A stretch of DNA of 53,783 nucleotides from a bacterium (GTDB taxonomy: Bacteria; SZUA-79; Acidulodesulfobacterales; Acidulodesulfobacteraceae), in the NCBI GenBank assembly GCA_021812245.1, contig JAKAOK010000012.1:1-53783 (forward strand), written 5' to 3'. The position numbers were made by a program, and so were the translations under genes. Under the pieces are notes generated by a model that saw only the letters and a list, made by a program, of their open reading frames with translations, was not told where the DNA came from and ran no database searches. Each line of letters opens with the position of its first letter. The first letter of the stretch is position 1. This document shows, in pieces, positions 17,096 through 26,265 of the stretch.

Positions 17096-18382
17096 TTAGA
17101 ATATCTTATTTATTGCTTCCGAAATAATAGAAACGGTTTTATCTATATCCGATTTAGTATGCTTCGAGCTTAAAAACATCGCTTCATACTGCGAGGGAGC
17201 CATAAATATTCCTGCATTTAATACCGATGCGAAAAATTCCTTAAACCTGTTTACGTCTGATTTCATAACATCTTTAAAATTGTTAACGCTTCCGCCTTTA
17301 AAAAATATTGTCAGTATGGAAGAAATATAATTTATCGTAATTTTGCCGTTAAAATTTTTGAGTTCATCTTTGAGGCTTCTTACTAAATAACTTGCGGCTT
17401 CGTCCGCTTTCGATACGGCATCGTCCCTCTCTATCGCTTTTATCGTTGCAATGCCTGCGGCAACGCATACCGGATTGCCGGAAAGGGTGCCGGCCTGATA
17501 AACGGGACCGAGCGGAGACAGATATTCCATTATATCCCTCCTGCCGCCGAAAGCGCCTATAGGAAGTCCGCCGCCTATTATTTTGCCGAGGCAGGTAATA
17601 TCCGGTTTTAAACTGAATAGACCCTGAGCTCCGCCTAGAGAAAGCCTGAAACCGGTAATAACTTCGTCGAATATTATAAGAGAACCGTTTTCATGGGCTA
17701 AATCTATTAAATTTTTTAAAAAACCTTCTTCCGGTAAAACTACCCCCATATTTGCGGCTACCGGCTCTATTATGACGGCGGCTATTTCCCCTTTATGCGC
17801 CGCAAACAAGCCCTTAACCGAAGATATATCATTATAAACCGCAACAAGGGTGTCTTTCGACACGCTTTCAGTAATGCCCGCGCTTGAGGGGACGGATGTC
17901 GTCAGCGCCCCCGAACCTGCCTTAACAAGCATGGAATCCGAATGACCGTGGTAGCATCCTTCAAATTTTACGATTTTGCTTCTTTTCGTAAAACCTCTTG
18001 CCAGCCTAACGGCGCTCATCACGGCTTCCGTGCCGGAATTTACGAGCCTGACCGACTCTATGGAAGGAAAATGTTTATTGATTAAACCGGCAAGTTCTAT
18101 TTCCGCTTCCGTAGTAGCGCCGAAACTGAATCCGTCCGCCGCCGAGTACGAAACCGCTTTTACTACCCTTTCGTCGGCATGCCCCAAGAGCATGGGTCCA
18201 TAAGACATTACATAGTCGATATATTCGTTTCCGTCTATATCGTAAATTTTGTTGTCTTTAGCCTTTTTTATTACGACCGGCGATAAGCCTACCGATTTAA
18301 AAGCCCTGACCGGGCTGCTGACGCCGCCGGGCATTAATGCTTCGGCACGCTTTACGGCATTTAAGCTGTTGATATTTTTCAT
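17096..18382 (-). CDS. hemL: Glutamate-1-semialdehyde 2,1-aminomutase
   Basis: 428-aa PLP enzyme that makes 5-aminolevulinate in the C5 tetrapyrrole pathway. Family motifs in order: PGGVSSPVRAFKSVG at the N-terminus, NSGTEAVMSAVRLARG, FEGCYHGHSDSMLVKAGSG, IIFDEVITGFRLSLGGAQ, and the PLP-lysine motif LGKIIGGGLPIGAFGG. Normal length. The ATG overlaps the stop of the upstream hydrolase (ATGA-type) and has AAAGGA at 8 nt. It supplies precursors for haem and cobalamin; cbiB lies in the same window but in another unit. Confidence 0.95.
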   Translation of the reverse strand: MKNINSLNAVKRAEALMPGGVSSPVRAFKSVGLSPVVIKKAKDNKIYDIDGNEYIDYVMSYGPMLLGHADERVVKAVSYSAADGFSFGATTEAEIELAGLINKHFPSIESVRLVNSGTEAVMSAVRLARGFTKRSKIVKFEGCYHGHSDSMLVKAGSGALTTSVPSSAGITESVSKDTLVAVYNDISSVKGLFAAHKGEIAAVIIEPVAANMGVVLPEEGFLKNLIDLAHENGSLIIFDEVITGFRLSLGGAQGLFSLKPDITCLGKIIGGGLPIGAFGGRRDIMEYLSPLGPVYQAGTLSGNPVCVAAGIATIKAIERDDAVSKADEAASYLVRSLKDELKNFNGKITINYISSILTIFFKGGSVNNFKDVMKSDVNRFKEFFASVLNAGIFMAPSQYEAMFLSSKHTKSDIDKTVSIISEAINKIF

Positions 18383-19491
18383 AGAAATTTCCTTTCATTT
18401 TTTTTATTTTCTGTGCCTTTTTTTGAACCGTCGGCGACAGATTTAGGCAGATAAGGGGCAAAAAATTTAAAAACTTCCATATTCCAGCCGGGAAGAACGA
18501 CGTGGCCGCTGTTTTTCGCTATAAATAGCTGCTTTTTAGATTTAATTAATTTATATACGGCAAAAGTGCCTTTGGGCGGACAGTCTTCGTCCTTAAGCCC
18601 TACTCCGATTAAAACCGGCGACTTAATCCAAGTCGCAAAATGTTTTGTATCGACATAATAAAGAGACCGCATAACTTTAGCTCTGTCTTCGGGATGCTTT
18701 TTCAAGAATGCCTTTACTTCCATATATGGACCCATTTTTGCCAGCGGCATCTGGACGGGAATATCGCTCAAAAACGGAACGTCTCCGGCAACGGCAACAA
18801 TATGCGGGTCTATAGCGGCGTCTATCAAAGGAAGTGCCCCTCCCATGCTTCCGCCGGTAACGAATATATATTTAGAATTTATATTTTTAAAATGTTCCAG
18901 AAATCTGAGCGATGCAAGGGAGTCCATTACTATTTTTACCATAGAAAAAGTTTTAATATGCAGAATGCCGTTCGTCATAAGCCCCGGAAAACCCGGATGA
19001 TAAACTGCCCCGCTTCTCCCATGCCCTCTCAAATCTATGGAAAGAGCGGCATAGCCCCTTCTTGCAAAGAAGTGCGCCCAGCCCGGAGTTCCGAATGAGC
19101 CGTAACCATGCAGTAAAAGAACTCCGGGGTATTTTTTGTCTTTAATCCCGTAGGGAATTGCGAAATACCCTTTTAATTGAAGTCCATCGTAAGACGTTAG
19201 CGTCAGATCATATGTTTCGATTTTATTGATTTTATCGTTATAAAGAGGTTTTATGGAATAAACTACCTTTTCTTTTCTAAGATGCGCGTACATTTTATGC
19301 CAGAATTTTTTGAACTTCCGGTATTTCGTAAGTTTAATGCTTTTATTTTTAAGGGATTTAACGGCGGAAACCGCAGGCACGACGGTTTTTGTTTTTTCGT
19401 TAAGGTTTTTGTATAAAAATATTCCCAAAACTAAAACGACGACTGCGATTAATAATATTATTAAAACGGTTTTGTTTTTATTGGTTTTCAT
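18379..19491 (-). CDS. Membrane-anchored alpha/beta hydrolase (prolyl oligopeptidase / acetyl-esterase-like)
   Basis: About 370 aa from the start chosen here. One N-terminal membrane helix (about 8-26) followed by a serine-hydrolase domain on the periplasmic side: LLLHGYGS oxyanion strand, DLRGHGRSG, nucleophile elbow GGSMGG, late acid region GLKDEDCPPKG and catalytic His in KNSGHVVLPGW. Substrate unknown; such folds include esterases and peptidases. A start at 19518 is possible but would lie inside the terminator stem of the upstream gene, so ATG at 19491 is preferred. Overlaps hemL by 4 bp. Confidence 0.75.
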   Translation of the reverse strand: MKTNKNKTVLIILLIAVVVLVLGIFLYKNLNEKTKTVVPAVSAVKSLKNKSIKLTKYRKFKKFWHKMYAHLRKEKVVYSIKPLYNDKINKIETYDLTLTSYDGLQLKGYFAIPYGIKDKKYPGVLLLHGYGSFGTPGWAHFFARRGYAALSIDLRGHGRSGAVYHPGFPGLMTNGILHIKTFSMVKIVMDSLASLRFLEHFKNINSKYIFVTGGSMGGALPLIDAAIDPHIVAVAGDVPFLSDIPVQMPLAKMGPYMEVKAFLKKHPEDRAKVMRSLYYVDTKHFATWIKSPVLIGVGLKDEDCPPKGTFAVYKLIKSKKQLFIAKNSGHVVLPGWNMEVFKFFAPYLPKSVADGSKKGTENKKNERKFL

Positions 19492-19508
19492 TATAAAATA
19501 TTTAATAT

Positions 19509-19548
19509 AAAAAGGCATCTATGAATTTTAGATTAATTCATAGATGCC
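19509..19548 (-). terminator. Rho-independent terminator of the cytochrome c gene
   Basis: On the minus strand GGCATCTATGAATT (19548-19535) pairs with AATTCATAGATGCC (19527-19514) over 14 bp with a 7-nt loop, followed by TTTTT. It lies 47 bp after the cytochrome stop. Confidence 0.85.
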
Positions 19549-19595
19549 TGTTAAATTTAAAGGTTATCGTCTTTATTATTATTGAGTTATTGAAC

Positions 19596-20069
19596 TTATT
19601 TTAAAGATTCGAGATACTCCGCTAACGTTTTTAACTGCGACGGATTAAGGTCATGGTTCGGCATCATAGTATTCGGAGAATGAACTTTAGGGGTATTTAT
19701 CTGAACTTCTAACCAGTGGATAGAATGGCCTTTTGTTCCTTCTTTGTCGAGATTAGGACCTATCGAACCGCCTTTGCCGTTTATAATATGACATCCTGCG
19801 CAACCCTGAGCGTTTATAATTTTCATTGCGGCGGCTTTTAAATTTTTAGAAACAGCCGGTTTAGCGGAAGTATTACCTGCGGCAGCTTTAGCCGGCGTTT
19901 TTGAAGCAGGAACGGCGGTCGCGGCGGGAGTGCTTGGCGCGGCAGGTTGAGCGGCCGGTTTAGACGGCGCAAGTTTTTTTGCGCAGCCGTAAAGGCCGAA
20001 GCTTATAGTTAATAAAAATAATGCGGCAAATAAAACGGTTAAGCCTTTTTTTCCTTTTAACGCTTTCAA
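19596..20069 (-). CDS. Lipoprotein monohaem cytochrome c
   Basis: 157-aa predicted lipoprotein electron carrier. Lipobox LYGC gives lipidated Cys29, followed by a ~45-residue Ala/Pro/Lys linker typical of tethered cytochromes. A single haem-binding CAGCH is at 90-94, and the distal ligand is probably a Met of PNTMMPNHDL. Class I cytochrome c fold. The start is TTG at 20069 behind a strong GGGAGGGG Shine-Dalgarno. Monocistronic: promoter at 20160-20187 and terminator at 19509-19548. Confidence 0.88.
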   Translation of the reverse strand: MKALKGKKGLTVLFAALFLLTISFGLYGCAKKLAPSKPAAQPAAPSTPAATAVPASKTPAKAAAGNTSAKPAVSKNLKAAAMKIINAQGCAGCHIINGKGGSIGPNLDKEGTKGHSIHWLEVQINTPKVHSPNTMMPNHDLNPSQLKTLAEYLESLK

Positions 20070-20159
20070 TTTTTTCCCCTCCCTAATTAATTAAAGATTA
20101 AATTTATTGTTTTACCATCACAAATTCAATGAAAATTCAATTTAGGACATATCGTATAT

Positions 20160-20187
20160 ATAATATATCTATTTAAAATTTTGTCAA
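20160..20187 (-). promoter_or_regulatory. Promoter for the lipoprotein cytochrome c
   Basis: Minus strand TTGACA (20187-20182) and TATTAT (20165-20160) are 16 bp apart, about 85 nt before the TTG start. Confidence 0.5.
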
Positions 20188-20227
20188 TAAAAATTTACAT
20201 AAAAATTTAACGCCTGCAATTTAACGC

Positions 20228-20326
20228 CCCAAATCCCGATTTAGAAACTATTTAATAAATTCCAATATCCCGTCATTGAGTAATTCAGGTAATTCATATA
20301 TAAAAATTTCTAAATCGGGATTTGGG
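20228..20326. repeat. Inverted-repeat element, family A, minimal form (99 bp)
   Basis: Terminal repeats at 20228-20247 and 20307-20326 match the 20-bp consensus exactly. The interior (AACTATTTAATAAATTCCAA ... TAATTCAGGTAATTCATATA) equals the outer parts of the element at 16648 but lacks its palindromic insert. This is the likely core unit of the family. Confidence 0.8.
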
Positions 20327-20350
20327 TAACATGAAAGTTAATGTTGCACA

Positions 20351-22645
20351 TTACGGCAATTTGATATTAATATCCAGAATTCTTACTCCGTCCGGCAGAA
20401 TTGCGTTGATTTTTTCCCGCAGAACGTTTAATGCCGTCGAAGCGGCATATTCCGCGGCTACCCGCGCCTTAATATATAACTCGTCGCTTTCGCTCATAAA
20501 AGGAATCGGATTGGAAAAGCTCAGCCTTGGTCTGGACGTAAATTTCGATTCCCTGTAAATTAGCGGGATACCGGCTACCCTAAAAGCCTTAAGCAATATT
20601 TTTACGGTTTCTAAATGTCCAAGGTATTTTACTGCTCCCCTTTTAGAATATATAAACGTAAGTTCGGAAAAAGATTTCACGGGATTATTTTGAATTATTT
20701 TGACTCCTTCGACGGCTGTTTCCGTATTTTTATTTTTGCACTTTTTTTTATGCATTTTTATATTTTCCGCTTTTGACGAATAAACGGGGTTTACGGTTTT
20801 AAAATCGCATACTCCGCATAAATAACAAATTTTTCTGCAATTCTCCGTTAAAAGGTCCTCCGTAGAATCGCCGGTCGAAGATGCGTTGCGCGGATAAATG
20901 GATTTTAAATTCTGCATATAAGATTTTTTATATTCGTCTTTTAAAAAATCCTTATCCACGAGAATATCTATAAAATCCCATGGAAGCGGAACATCTATAT
21001 TTTTTTCTTCGTATAAATATTTATGATAATCGTATCCGTATTCAAGGGCCTTAACCCAAGCACCATAGTTTAACAATTTGGATTCGCTGTCGTAAACCGC
21101 GCCGAATTTATAGGCATTATATATGATTTTAGGCGTAAAATCGTCCCCTCTCGATATGAGCCCTTCGATAAAACTTATTTTAGGGTCCTGATATCTAAAA
21201 TTCACGTTTAAGGGTTTTAATATTTTTTTTAAATAATTAATTTTAAAGTTAAGCTCCGGTTCTTTTTCCATAGGATGCCACTGAAAGGGGGTATGGGGCT
21301 TCGGCACGAAGTTATTGACGTTTACCGTAATATTCAGCCCTTTTGCAGCTTTTTTTATTTTTATTATTAAACCTGCTATCCCGTCCAAATCCGCCATTCT
21401 TTCAAACGGAAGCCCGAGCATAAAATATAATTTCAAAGTTTTAAAGCCTTTTTGTGAAAGCCCTGCCGCTTCCTTCAGTAGGTCGGCCTCGGAGATATTT
21501 TTATTTATGATATTCCTAAGTCTTTGCGTTCCGGCTTCGGGAGCAAGGGTAAAATTGGTCTTTTTGACGGCGGCCGTTTTTCTAAGAATATTTTCGCTCA
21601 AAGAGCCTATTCTCATAGAAGGAAACGACATCGAAATTTTCTCTTCGGATGTTAAATCGGCTAATTCGGAAAGCAATGCTTCGATATCGGAATAGTCCCC
21701 CGTCGAAAGAGAAGACAAAGATATTTCTTCCAGTCCGGTAGTCCGCAAACCGTGTTTTACGGCATTGACGACGATATCCTTTTTCCGCTCCCTAACCGGC
21801 CTGTAAATATAACCCGCCTGGCAGAAGCGGCAGCCGGACGAACAGCCTCGGGCTATTTCTACGGCAAGCCTGTTATGGACGGTTTCTATAAGCGGTACTA
21901 TATGCTTGCCTATATATATATGTTTATTAAATTTACGGTTTAAGTCTATATCGTATAATATCGATTTTTTTACGCTTTTGGAAAAACCGGGCACGTAAAC
22001 GCCTCTTATTTCGGCGAGTCTGTTTTTTACGTAATTTCTATAATCCGCTTTATCGACCGCTCCGGATTCAAGGCCTCTTTTGGCCTTTAATACGGTATCA
22101 CATACTTCAACCGTCGTAATTTCTCCGTCGCCTATTATAAAAAAATCCATAAAGTCGTTCAATGGAAGAGGGTTAAAAGCACATGGGCCGCCCGCTCCGA
22201 TAAAAGGGACGCCATGACCCGTCCGGTCTTTAGAAAAAACGGGAATACCGGAAAGTTCGAGCATAAATAATACATTTGTATAGGAAAGCTCGTATTGTAA
22301 AGAAAAGCCGGTTACGTCGAAATTTTTAATCTCTTCAAACGATTCCAGGGAAAATAAAGGAATATTATGCTCTTTTAATTTGGCGTTCATATCTGGATAA
22401 GGCAGATAAACCCTTTCGCATGCAATATAATCGACGGAATTTAATATGTCGTATATTATACCCATTCCTATATGGCTCATGCCAAGTTCATAAAAATCGG
22501 GAAAAGCAAGCGCAAATTTTAAAGGAATAGTTTTAATATCTTTGACGGTAGTCCCTGTTTCCAACCCAAGATATCTGACGGGTTTTTGCACGAACGGAAG
22601 AACGGCTTCGTTCAGCTTGCGGTATAATTCATGGTTTACTTTCAT
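20351..22645 (-). CDS. TIGR03960-family B12-binding radical SAM protein with C-terminal DUF2344 domain
   Basis: 764 aa. N-terminal region is of the B12-binding-like type (LGLETGTTVKDIKTIPLKFA; ALAFPDFYELGMSHIGMGIIYDIL), the radical SAM cluster is CSSGCRFC in EIARGCSSGCRFCQAGYIYRP, and LAPEAGTQRLRNIINK is family-typical. From about residue 590 a second domain begins: FIYSKRGAVKYLGHLETVK and RPRLSFSNPIPFMSESDELYI, the DUF2344/TIGR03936 part, here fused. In other bacteria this pair is encoded near rng or ribosomal protein genes; the reaction is not established. No such neighbour here. Confidence 0.87.
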   Translation of the reverse strand: MKVNHELYRKLNEAVLPFVQKPVRYLGLETGTTVKDIKTIPLKFALAFPDFYELGMSHIGMGIIYDILNSVDYIACERVYLPYPDMNAKLKEHNIPLFSLESFEEIKNFDVTGFSLQYELSYTNVLFMLELSGIPVFSKDRTGHGVPFIGAGGPCAFNPLPLNDFMDFFIIGDGEITTVEVCDTVLKAKRGLESGAVDKADYRNYVKNRLAEIRGVYVPGFSKSVKKSILYDIDLNRKFNKHIYIGKHIVPLIETVHNRLAVEIARGCSSGCRFCQAGYIYRPVRERKKDIVVNAVKHGLRTTGLEEISLSSLSTGDYSDIEALLSELADLTSEEKISMSFPSMRIGSLSENILRKTAAVKKTNFTLAPEAGTQRLRNIINKNISEADLLKEAAGLSQKGFKTLKLYFMLGLPFERMADLDGIAGLIIKIKKAAKGLNITVNVNNFVPKPHTPFQWHPMEKEPELNFKINYLKKILKPLNVNFRYQDPKISFIEGLISRGDDFTPKIIYNAYKFGAVYDSESKLLNYGAWVKALEYGYDYHKYLYEEKNIDVPLPWDFIDILVDKDFLKDEYKKSYMQNLKSIYPRNASSTGDSTEDLLTENCRKICYLCGVCDFKTVNPVYSSKAENIKMHKKKCKNKNTETAVEGVKIIQNNPVKSFSELTFIYSKRGAVKYLGHLETVKILLKAFRVAGIPLIYRESKFTSRPRLSFSNPIPFMSESDELYIKARVAAEYAASTALNVLREKINAILPDGVRILDINIKLP

Positions 22646-22748
22646 AAGTCTATATGATACCTTAAATCACCCTTAAAGACTATTAAAATTGTTTCAACAT
22701 ATTATAAAATGCAGAATGAGCCGTCTAAAAAAACTAACAATAAAAAAG

Positions 22749-22778
22749 TTGATTTATAAAGGAAAATAATCGTATAAT
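22749..22778 (+). promoter_or_regulatory. Promoter of the site-2 protease gene, probably leaderless
   Basis: TTGATT (22749-22754), an 18-bp spacer and a perfect TATAAT (22773-22778). The expected start lies within a few bases of the ATG at 22787, so the mRNA would be leaderless or nearly so. An AAAGGA upstream is 23 nt away and inside the spacer, so it cannot serve as Shine-Dalgarno. Confidence 0.6.
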
Positions 22779-22786
22779 AAAAAAAT

Positions 22787-23503
22787 ATGAATAATACGAT
22801 TCAGCTTATAGTAATTGCGATAATTCCGGTTTTATTCGCCATTATACTTCATGAGGTTTCACACGGCTATGTAGCTTATCTTTTCGGTGACGATACGGCA
22901 AAAAACGCAGGAAGATTAACTCTTAATCCTATAAAACACATCGACCCTTTCGGAACGATTCTGCTTCCCCTGCTTTTAATCCTCATAGGTTCTCCTTTTC
23001 TATTCGGTTACGCAAAGCCGGTTCCGGTAAATTTTAACGGACTTAAAAATCCTAAAAGGGATACCGGATTTGTCGCGGCGGCTGGACCGGTTACCAACTT
23101 CATACTGGCTTTTATATGTTTTGTTTTTCTGAGGATTATACTTTTTGAGTTTCCGGTTATGAATTTATATCTGGCTTACTTTATAAGTAATCTTCATTTT
23201 CAGACGGTTTCCGGCAGTTTGTTGTTTAAATTTTTTATTTATCCGGTAACTTTTATGCTTTTCATAGGCATAATGATAAATATCATACTCGGAACATTCA
23301 ATCTCATACCGATTCCGCCGTTAGACGGAGGAAGGGTTGCCGTAAGCCTTCTGCCCGAACCGTTTTCCGGTTATTTAAGCAAATTAGAGCCGTTTGGAAT
23401 ATTTCTGCTTTTAATATTGCTTTTAATAGACCCGGGGAATTTTCTGACCGCTTCATTTGATTTTATAGTAAACAATATCGTTTTAAGAAATCTTAGCTTA
23501 TAA
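22787..23503 (+). CDS. Site-2 protease family membrane metalloprotease (M50)
   Basis: 238-aa polytopic protein. The zinc motif HEVSH (22-26) lies in the first membrane helix, and the third ligand is the Asp of NLIPIPPLDGGR. GYAKPVPVNFNGLKNPKRD and AAGPVTNF are typical of the short YwhC-like subgroup, which lacks a PDZ domain, in contrast to RseP. Substrate unknown. Its TAA stop shares one base with the ATG of scpA, so the two form an operon. Confidence 0.88.
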   Translation: MNNTIQLIVIAIIPVLFAIILHEVSHGYVAYLFGDDTAKNAGRLTLNPIKHIDPFGTILLPLLLILIGSPFLFGYAKPVPVNFNGLKNPKRDTGFVAAAGPVTNFILAFICFVFLRIILFEFPVMNLYLAYFISNLHFQTVSGSLLFKFFIYPVTFMLFIGIMINIILGTFNLIPIPPLDGGRVAVSLLPEPFSGYLSKLEPFGIFLLLILLLIDPGNFLTASFDFIVNNIVLRNLSL

Positions 23504-24342
23504 TGAAATGCAATGAAAACGGAATAAGTATATCCTTTTATCCAAAAGTGAGCCTCGAAGCTTACGACGGCCCTTTAGACCTGCTTTTAACCCTGATAAA
23601 AAAAAATAAAATAAATATTTACGATATTCCTATAGTCGAAATAACAAGGCAGTATCTTGAAGCGATAGGCTTAAACGAAAACGCCGCCGTATCGTCTTCC
23701 GATACCTTTAATCTTGATTTAGGCGGCGATTTCATAGTAATGGCGGCTCAGCTTATATATATTAAATCCGTAATGCTTCTGCCTAAGTATGATGCCGAAA
23801 ATGAGGAGGGCGGCGAAGAAGATATAAGCGACCCGAGGACGGGACTGACGGATATGCTCATAGAATACCGAAGAGTCAAAGAAGTAGCCGACTTTTTAAA
23901 TAACAGGCCTATATTGGGACGCGACGTATTCGGAATAAAAATGTTTAAAACAGATGAAACCATGCTTGAAAAAGTTTCCGATAACGCCGGCGTTATTTTT
24001 GACGCAAATATCTTTATTCTTTCGAAATATTTCTACAACAAGATGACGGAGGCGCAAAACAGGATAAATATATACGAGGTGGAAAGAGAAAGTTTTTCCG
24101 TAAAGGAAAAAATAATGGAAATAATGGAAATGTTTAATACGGTTCATAATATAACTTTTAGCGAAATCGTTAAAAACAGTAGAAGTAGAGATGAATTCTT
24201 TACTTATTTTCTTGCGCTTCTTGAAATGGCAAGATTAGTTCTGATAAATTTAAGCCAGATTCAACTATTCGGCGAAATATATATTGCACCGACATCAGGC
24301 AGTCTTGCCCTATACCGCTCTAAAATTGCGAGTATGAATTGA
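23503..24342 (+). CDS. scpA: Segregation and condensation protein A
   Basis: 279-aa kleisin that bridges SMC heads in bacterial condensin. N-terminal LEAYDGPLDLLLTLIKKNKINIYDIPI is diagnostic; the middle is acidic and the C-terminal winged helix includes FFTYFLALLEMARLVLINLSQIQLFGEI. Coupled to the site-2 protease by a TAATG overlap. The partner scpB does not follow: instead the 3' end overlaps the convergent rluB by 33 bp. The scpB and rluB genes are often neighbours of scpA, so the locus looks rearranged. Confidence 0.93.
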   Translation: MKCNENGISISFYPKVSLEAYDGPLDLLLTLIKKNKINIYDIPIVEITRQYLEAIGLNENAAVSSSDTFNLDLGGDFIVMAAQLIYIKSVMLLPKYDAENEEGGEEDISDPRTGLTDMLIEYRRVKEVADFLNNRPILGRDVFGIKMFKTDETMLEKVSDNAGVIFDANIFILSKYFYNKMTEAQNRINIYEVERESFSVKEKIMEIMEMFNTVHNITFSEIVKNSRSRDEFFTYFLALLEMARLVLINLSQIQLFGEIYIAPTSGSLALYRSKIASMN

Positions 24343-25194
24343 TTTATCCGCATTATTGATGGCCAATTCGGCGGTTTTACGGTTTAATATGCGGTATTCC
24401 CCTGACGGCAGGTCGCCTATATAAAGTCCGCCTATCCTGACTCTCCTAAGCATTAAAATTTTAAGGTTAAAAAACTCCATAAGCCTTCTTATTTCGCGGT
24501 TTTTTCCGTGCGATAAATCTACCGACAGTATAAATTTGGAAGGATTTTTTCTTACGACTCTGACGTCATCAGGCTTCAAAAGACCCGTTTCTTCAAGTCT
24601 GACGCCTTTTCTTATCCTATTGAAAAGGTCGGGGGTCAATTCCCCCTTAGCCTCGACTATATAGGTTTTCGCTACGTCGAATTTCGGGTGGGTTAATTTA
24701 TACGCAAAGTCGCCGTCGTTGGTAAGCAAAAGCAGACCTTCGCTCATAAAATCCAATCTTCCCGCCGGAAATATATGTTTATATTTTAAGGTTTCTTTTT
24801 TAATTAGTTCCATAACGGTTTTAAAACATATTCTTCTACCGAAAGAGCATGCTCTTTCGGAACTCGTAGAAGAATATATTTCCGATTTTACGGCGGTAAT
24901 ATACCCTTGAGGCTTGTTAAGCATAATATAAATTTTAGGCTCTTCTTTATATTTAATCTTTTTGCCGTCAACGGCAACCTCGTCTCCTTCCTTAACGGCG
25001 GTGGCGAGATTTTTAATTTTTTTACCGTTTATTAGGACTCTTTCCTCTTTTATTATATCGTCGGCGTTTCTCCTCGAAACGCCTGTATGCATAGCGATAA
25101 ACCTATTTAATCTTATGCCGGCGTTTGCCTTTACCTTAGTTTTAGCCCCTGTTTTTTTCATGGTTTCCTTTTCAGTTATTGTCCTGTCGGTCAA
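24310..25194 (-). CDS. rluB: 23S rRNA pseudouridine synthase of the RluB/RsuA family, with an in-frame insertion
   Basis: 294 aa. N-terminal S4 RNA-binding domain ([20 protein letters not shown]), then the pseudouridine synthase domain with catalytic Asp in [29 protein letters not shown], and the C-terminal [18 protein letters not shown]. Probably modifies U2605 of 23S rRNA. The TTG start overlaps the thiG stop (TTGA) and is preceded by GGAGGG at 9 nt, so it belongs to the thiamine operon; an alternative ATG at 25161 has AAAAGGA. Between AVKSE and KTVMELI there are about 17 extra residues ([17 protein letters not shown]) encoded by a palindrome at 24828-24877; relatives have only a few residues there. 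Confidence 0.9.
   Translation of the reverse strand: MTDRTITEKETMKKTGAKTKVKANAGIRLNRFIAMHTGVSRRNADDIIKEERVLINGKKIKNLATAVKEGDEVAVDGKKIKYKEEPKIYIMLNKPQGYITAVKSEIYSSTSSERACSFGRRICFKTVMELIKKETLKYKHIFPAGRLDFMSEGLLLLTNDGDFAYKLTHPKFDVAKTYIVEAKGELTPDLFNRIRKGVRLEETGLLKPDDVRVVRKNPSKFILSVDLSHGKNREIRRLMEFFNLKILMLRRVRIGGLYIGDLPSGEYRILNRKTAELAINNADKSIHTRNFRAV
24828..24877. repeat. 50-bp nested palindrome inserted in the rluB reading frame
   Basis: Outer arms ATATTCTTCTA (24828-24838) and TAGAAGAATAT (24867-24877) enclose a perfect 22-bp palindrome centred on GAGCATGCTC (24839-24860) plus a 5-bp asymmetric spacer. It is translated in frame in RluB. Arrangement recalls the palindromic elements that insert into coding genes in Rickettsia. 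No second copy was noticed in this window. Confidence 0.7.
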
Positions 25195-25985
25195 AATACT
25201 ATTCCCTCCATTTGAGTAGAAGCCTGAGCATAAAGTTTCATAGGGATGCGTCCCGACAAATATGCAAGTCTGCCCGCTTCTACGGCGTTTTTCATAGCGG
25301 CAGCCATATTAACCGGATTAACGGCTCCGGCTATCGCCGTATTTATAAGAATGCCGTCAACCCCAAGCTCCATAGTTTTACAGGCGTCAGAAGCGGTTCC
25401 TACTCCGGCATCCACTATTACCGGAACGGATACGGTTTCTTTAATTATTTTAATATTATAAGGATTTCTGATGCCGAGACCGGAACCTATAGGCGAAGCA
25501 AGAGGCATCACTACCGGACATCCTATATCTTCGAGCTTTTTGGCAAGAACGGGGTCGTCCATCATATACGGCATAACGGTAAATCCTTCCTTAACTAGAA
25601 TTTTGGCGGCTTTTAGCAGTTCTTCGTTATCCGGATAAAGCGTTTTAGGGTCGCCTATAACTTCCAGTTTTACGAGATCGGTTCTAAAAACTTCCAGTTC
25701 TCTTGCGAGCCTGAGGGTATTTACTGCATCCTCCGCCGTATAACATCCGGCGGTATTAGGTAAAAGGATATATTTGTCAAGGTCTATATAAGACAGCAAA
25801 TTTTCTTTTGCGTTAAAATCTATTCTTCTGACGGCAACGGTTATTATTTCGGCGCCGGAAACGTCTGCGGCGTCTTTCATAGTTTGAAAATCCGGATACT
25901 TTCCCGTTCCTATAAGAAGTCTCGATTTAAAAATATATTTTCCTATTTTTAATACGTCGCCGTTTTCTTTTATATTGCTTTCCAT
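25191..25985 (-). CDS. thiG: Thiazole synthase
   Basis: 264-aa TIM-barrel enzyme forming the thiazole of thiamine from 1-deoxyxylulose 5-phosphate, ThiS thiocarboxylate and dehydroglycine (iminoacetate). Motifs: [39 protein letters not shown], the Schiff-base lysine in [25 protein letters not shown] and [11 protein letters not shown]. Normal length. AAGGAGGG Shine-Dalgarno at 5 nt. Downstream of thiS in the TPP-riboswitch operon; the iminoacetate source would have to be the CofH-like protein if no ThiH exists elsewhere. Confidence 0.96.
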   Translation of the reverse strand: MESNIKENGDVLKIGKYIFKSRLLIGTGKYPDFQTMKDAADVSGAEIITVAVRRIDFNAKENLLSYIDLDKYILLPNTAGCYTAEDAVNTLRLARELEVFRTDLVKLEVIGDPKTLYPDNEELLKAAKILVKEGFTVMPYMMDDPVLAKKLEDIGCPVVMPLASPIGSGLGIRNPYNIKIIKETVSVPVIVDAGVGTASDACKTMELGVDGILINTAIAGAVNPVNMAAAMKNAVEAGRLAYLSGRIPMKLYAQASTQMEGIVF

Positions 25986-26056
25986 GGACCCTCCTTATGT
26001 TTATATATTATATATTATTGATAATTCCGGTTATACGATAAAATCCTGCACATTTT

Positions 26057-26257
26057 TCATCCGCCGGGAGCTATCGTTACCATATCTATTTTGTCGTTTT
26101 CGTTTAAGGCGAATACGGCGTAAGAGCTTTTTGGAACTATCGTCTTATTGACGGCTACGGCGGTACTTTTAATATTAAGTCTCAGTTCGTCGATTAAATT
26201 TTGAACCGTAATGCCGTTTCCGGCAACATATTCATTTCCATTTAATTCGATTTTCAT
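26057..26257 (-). CDS. thiS: Sulfur carrier protein ThiS
   Basis: 66-aa ubiquitin-like protein. It starts MKIELNGNEYV, has the central TVQNLIDEL and ends in IAPGG, with the C-terminal Gly-Gly that is adenylated and thiocarboxylated. Only 8 bp after the CofH-like gene. No thiF is adjacent, so activation must come from another locus. Confidence 0.93.
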   Translation of the reverse strand: MKIELNGNEYVAGNGITVQNLIDELRLNIKSTAVAVNKTIVPKSSYAVFALNENDKIDMVTIAPGG

Positions 26258-26265
26258 AAATTTTA

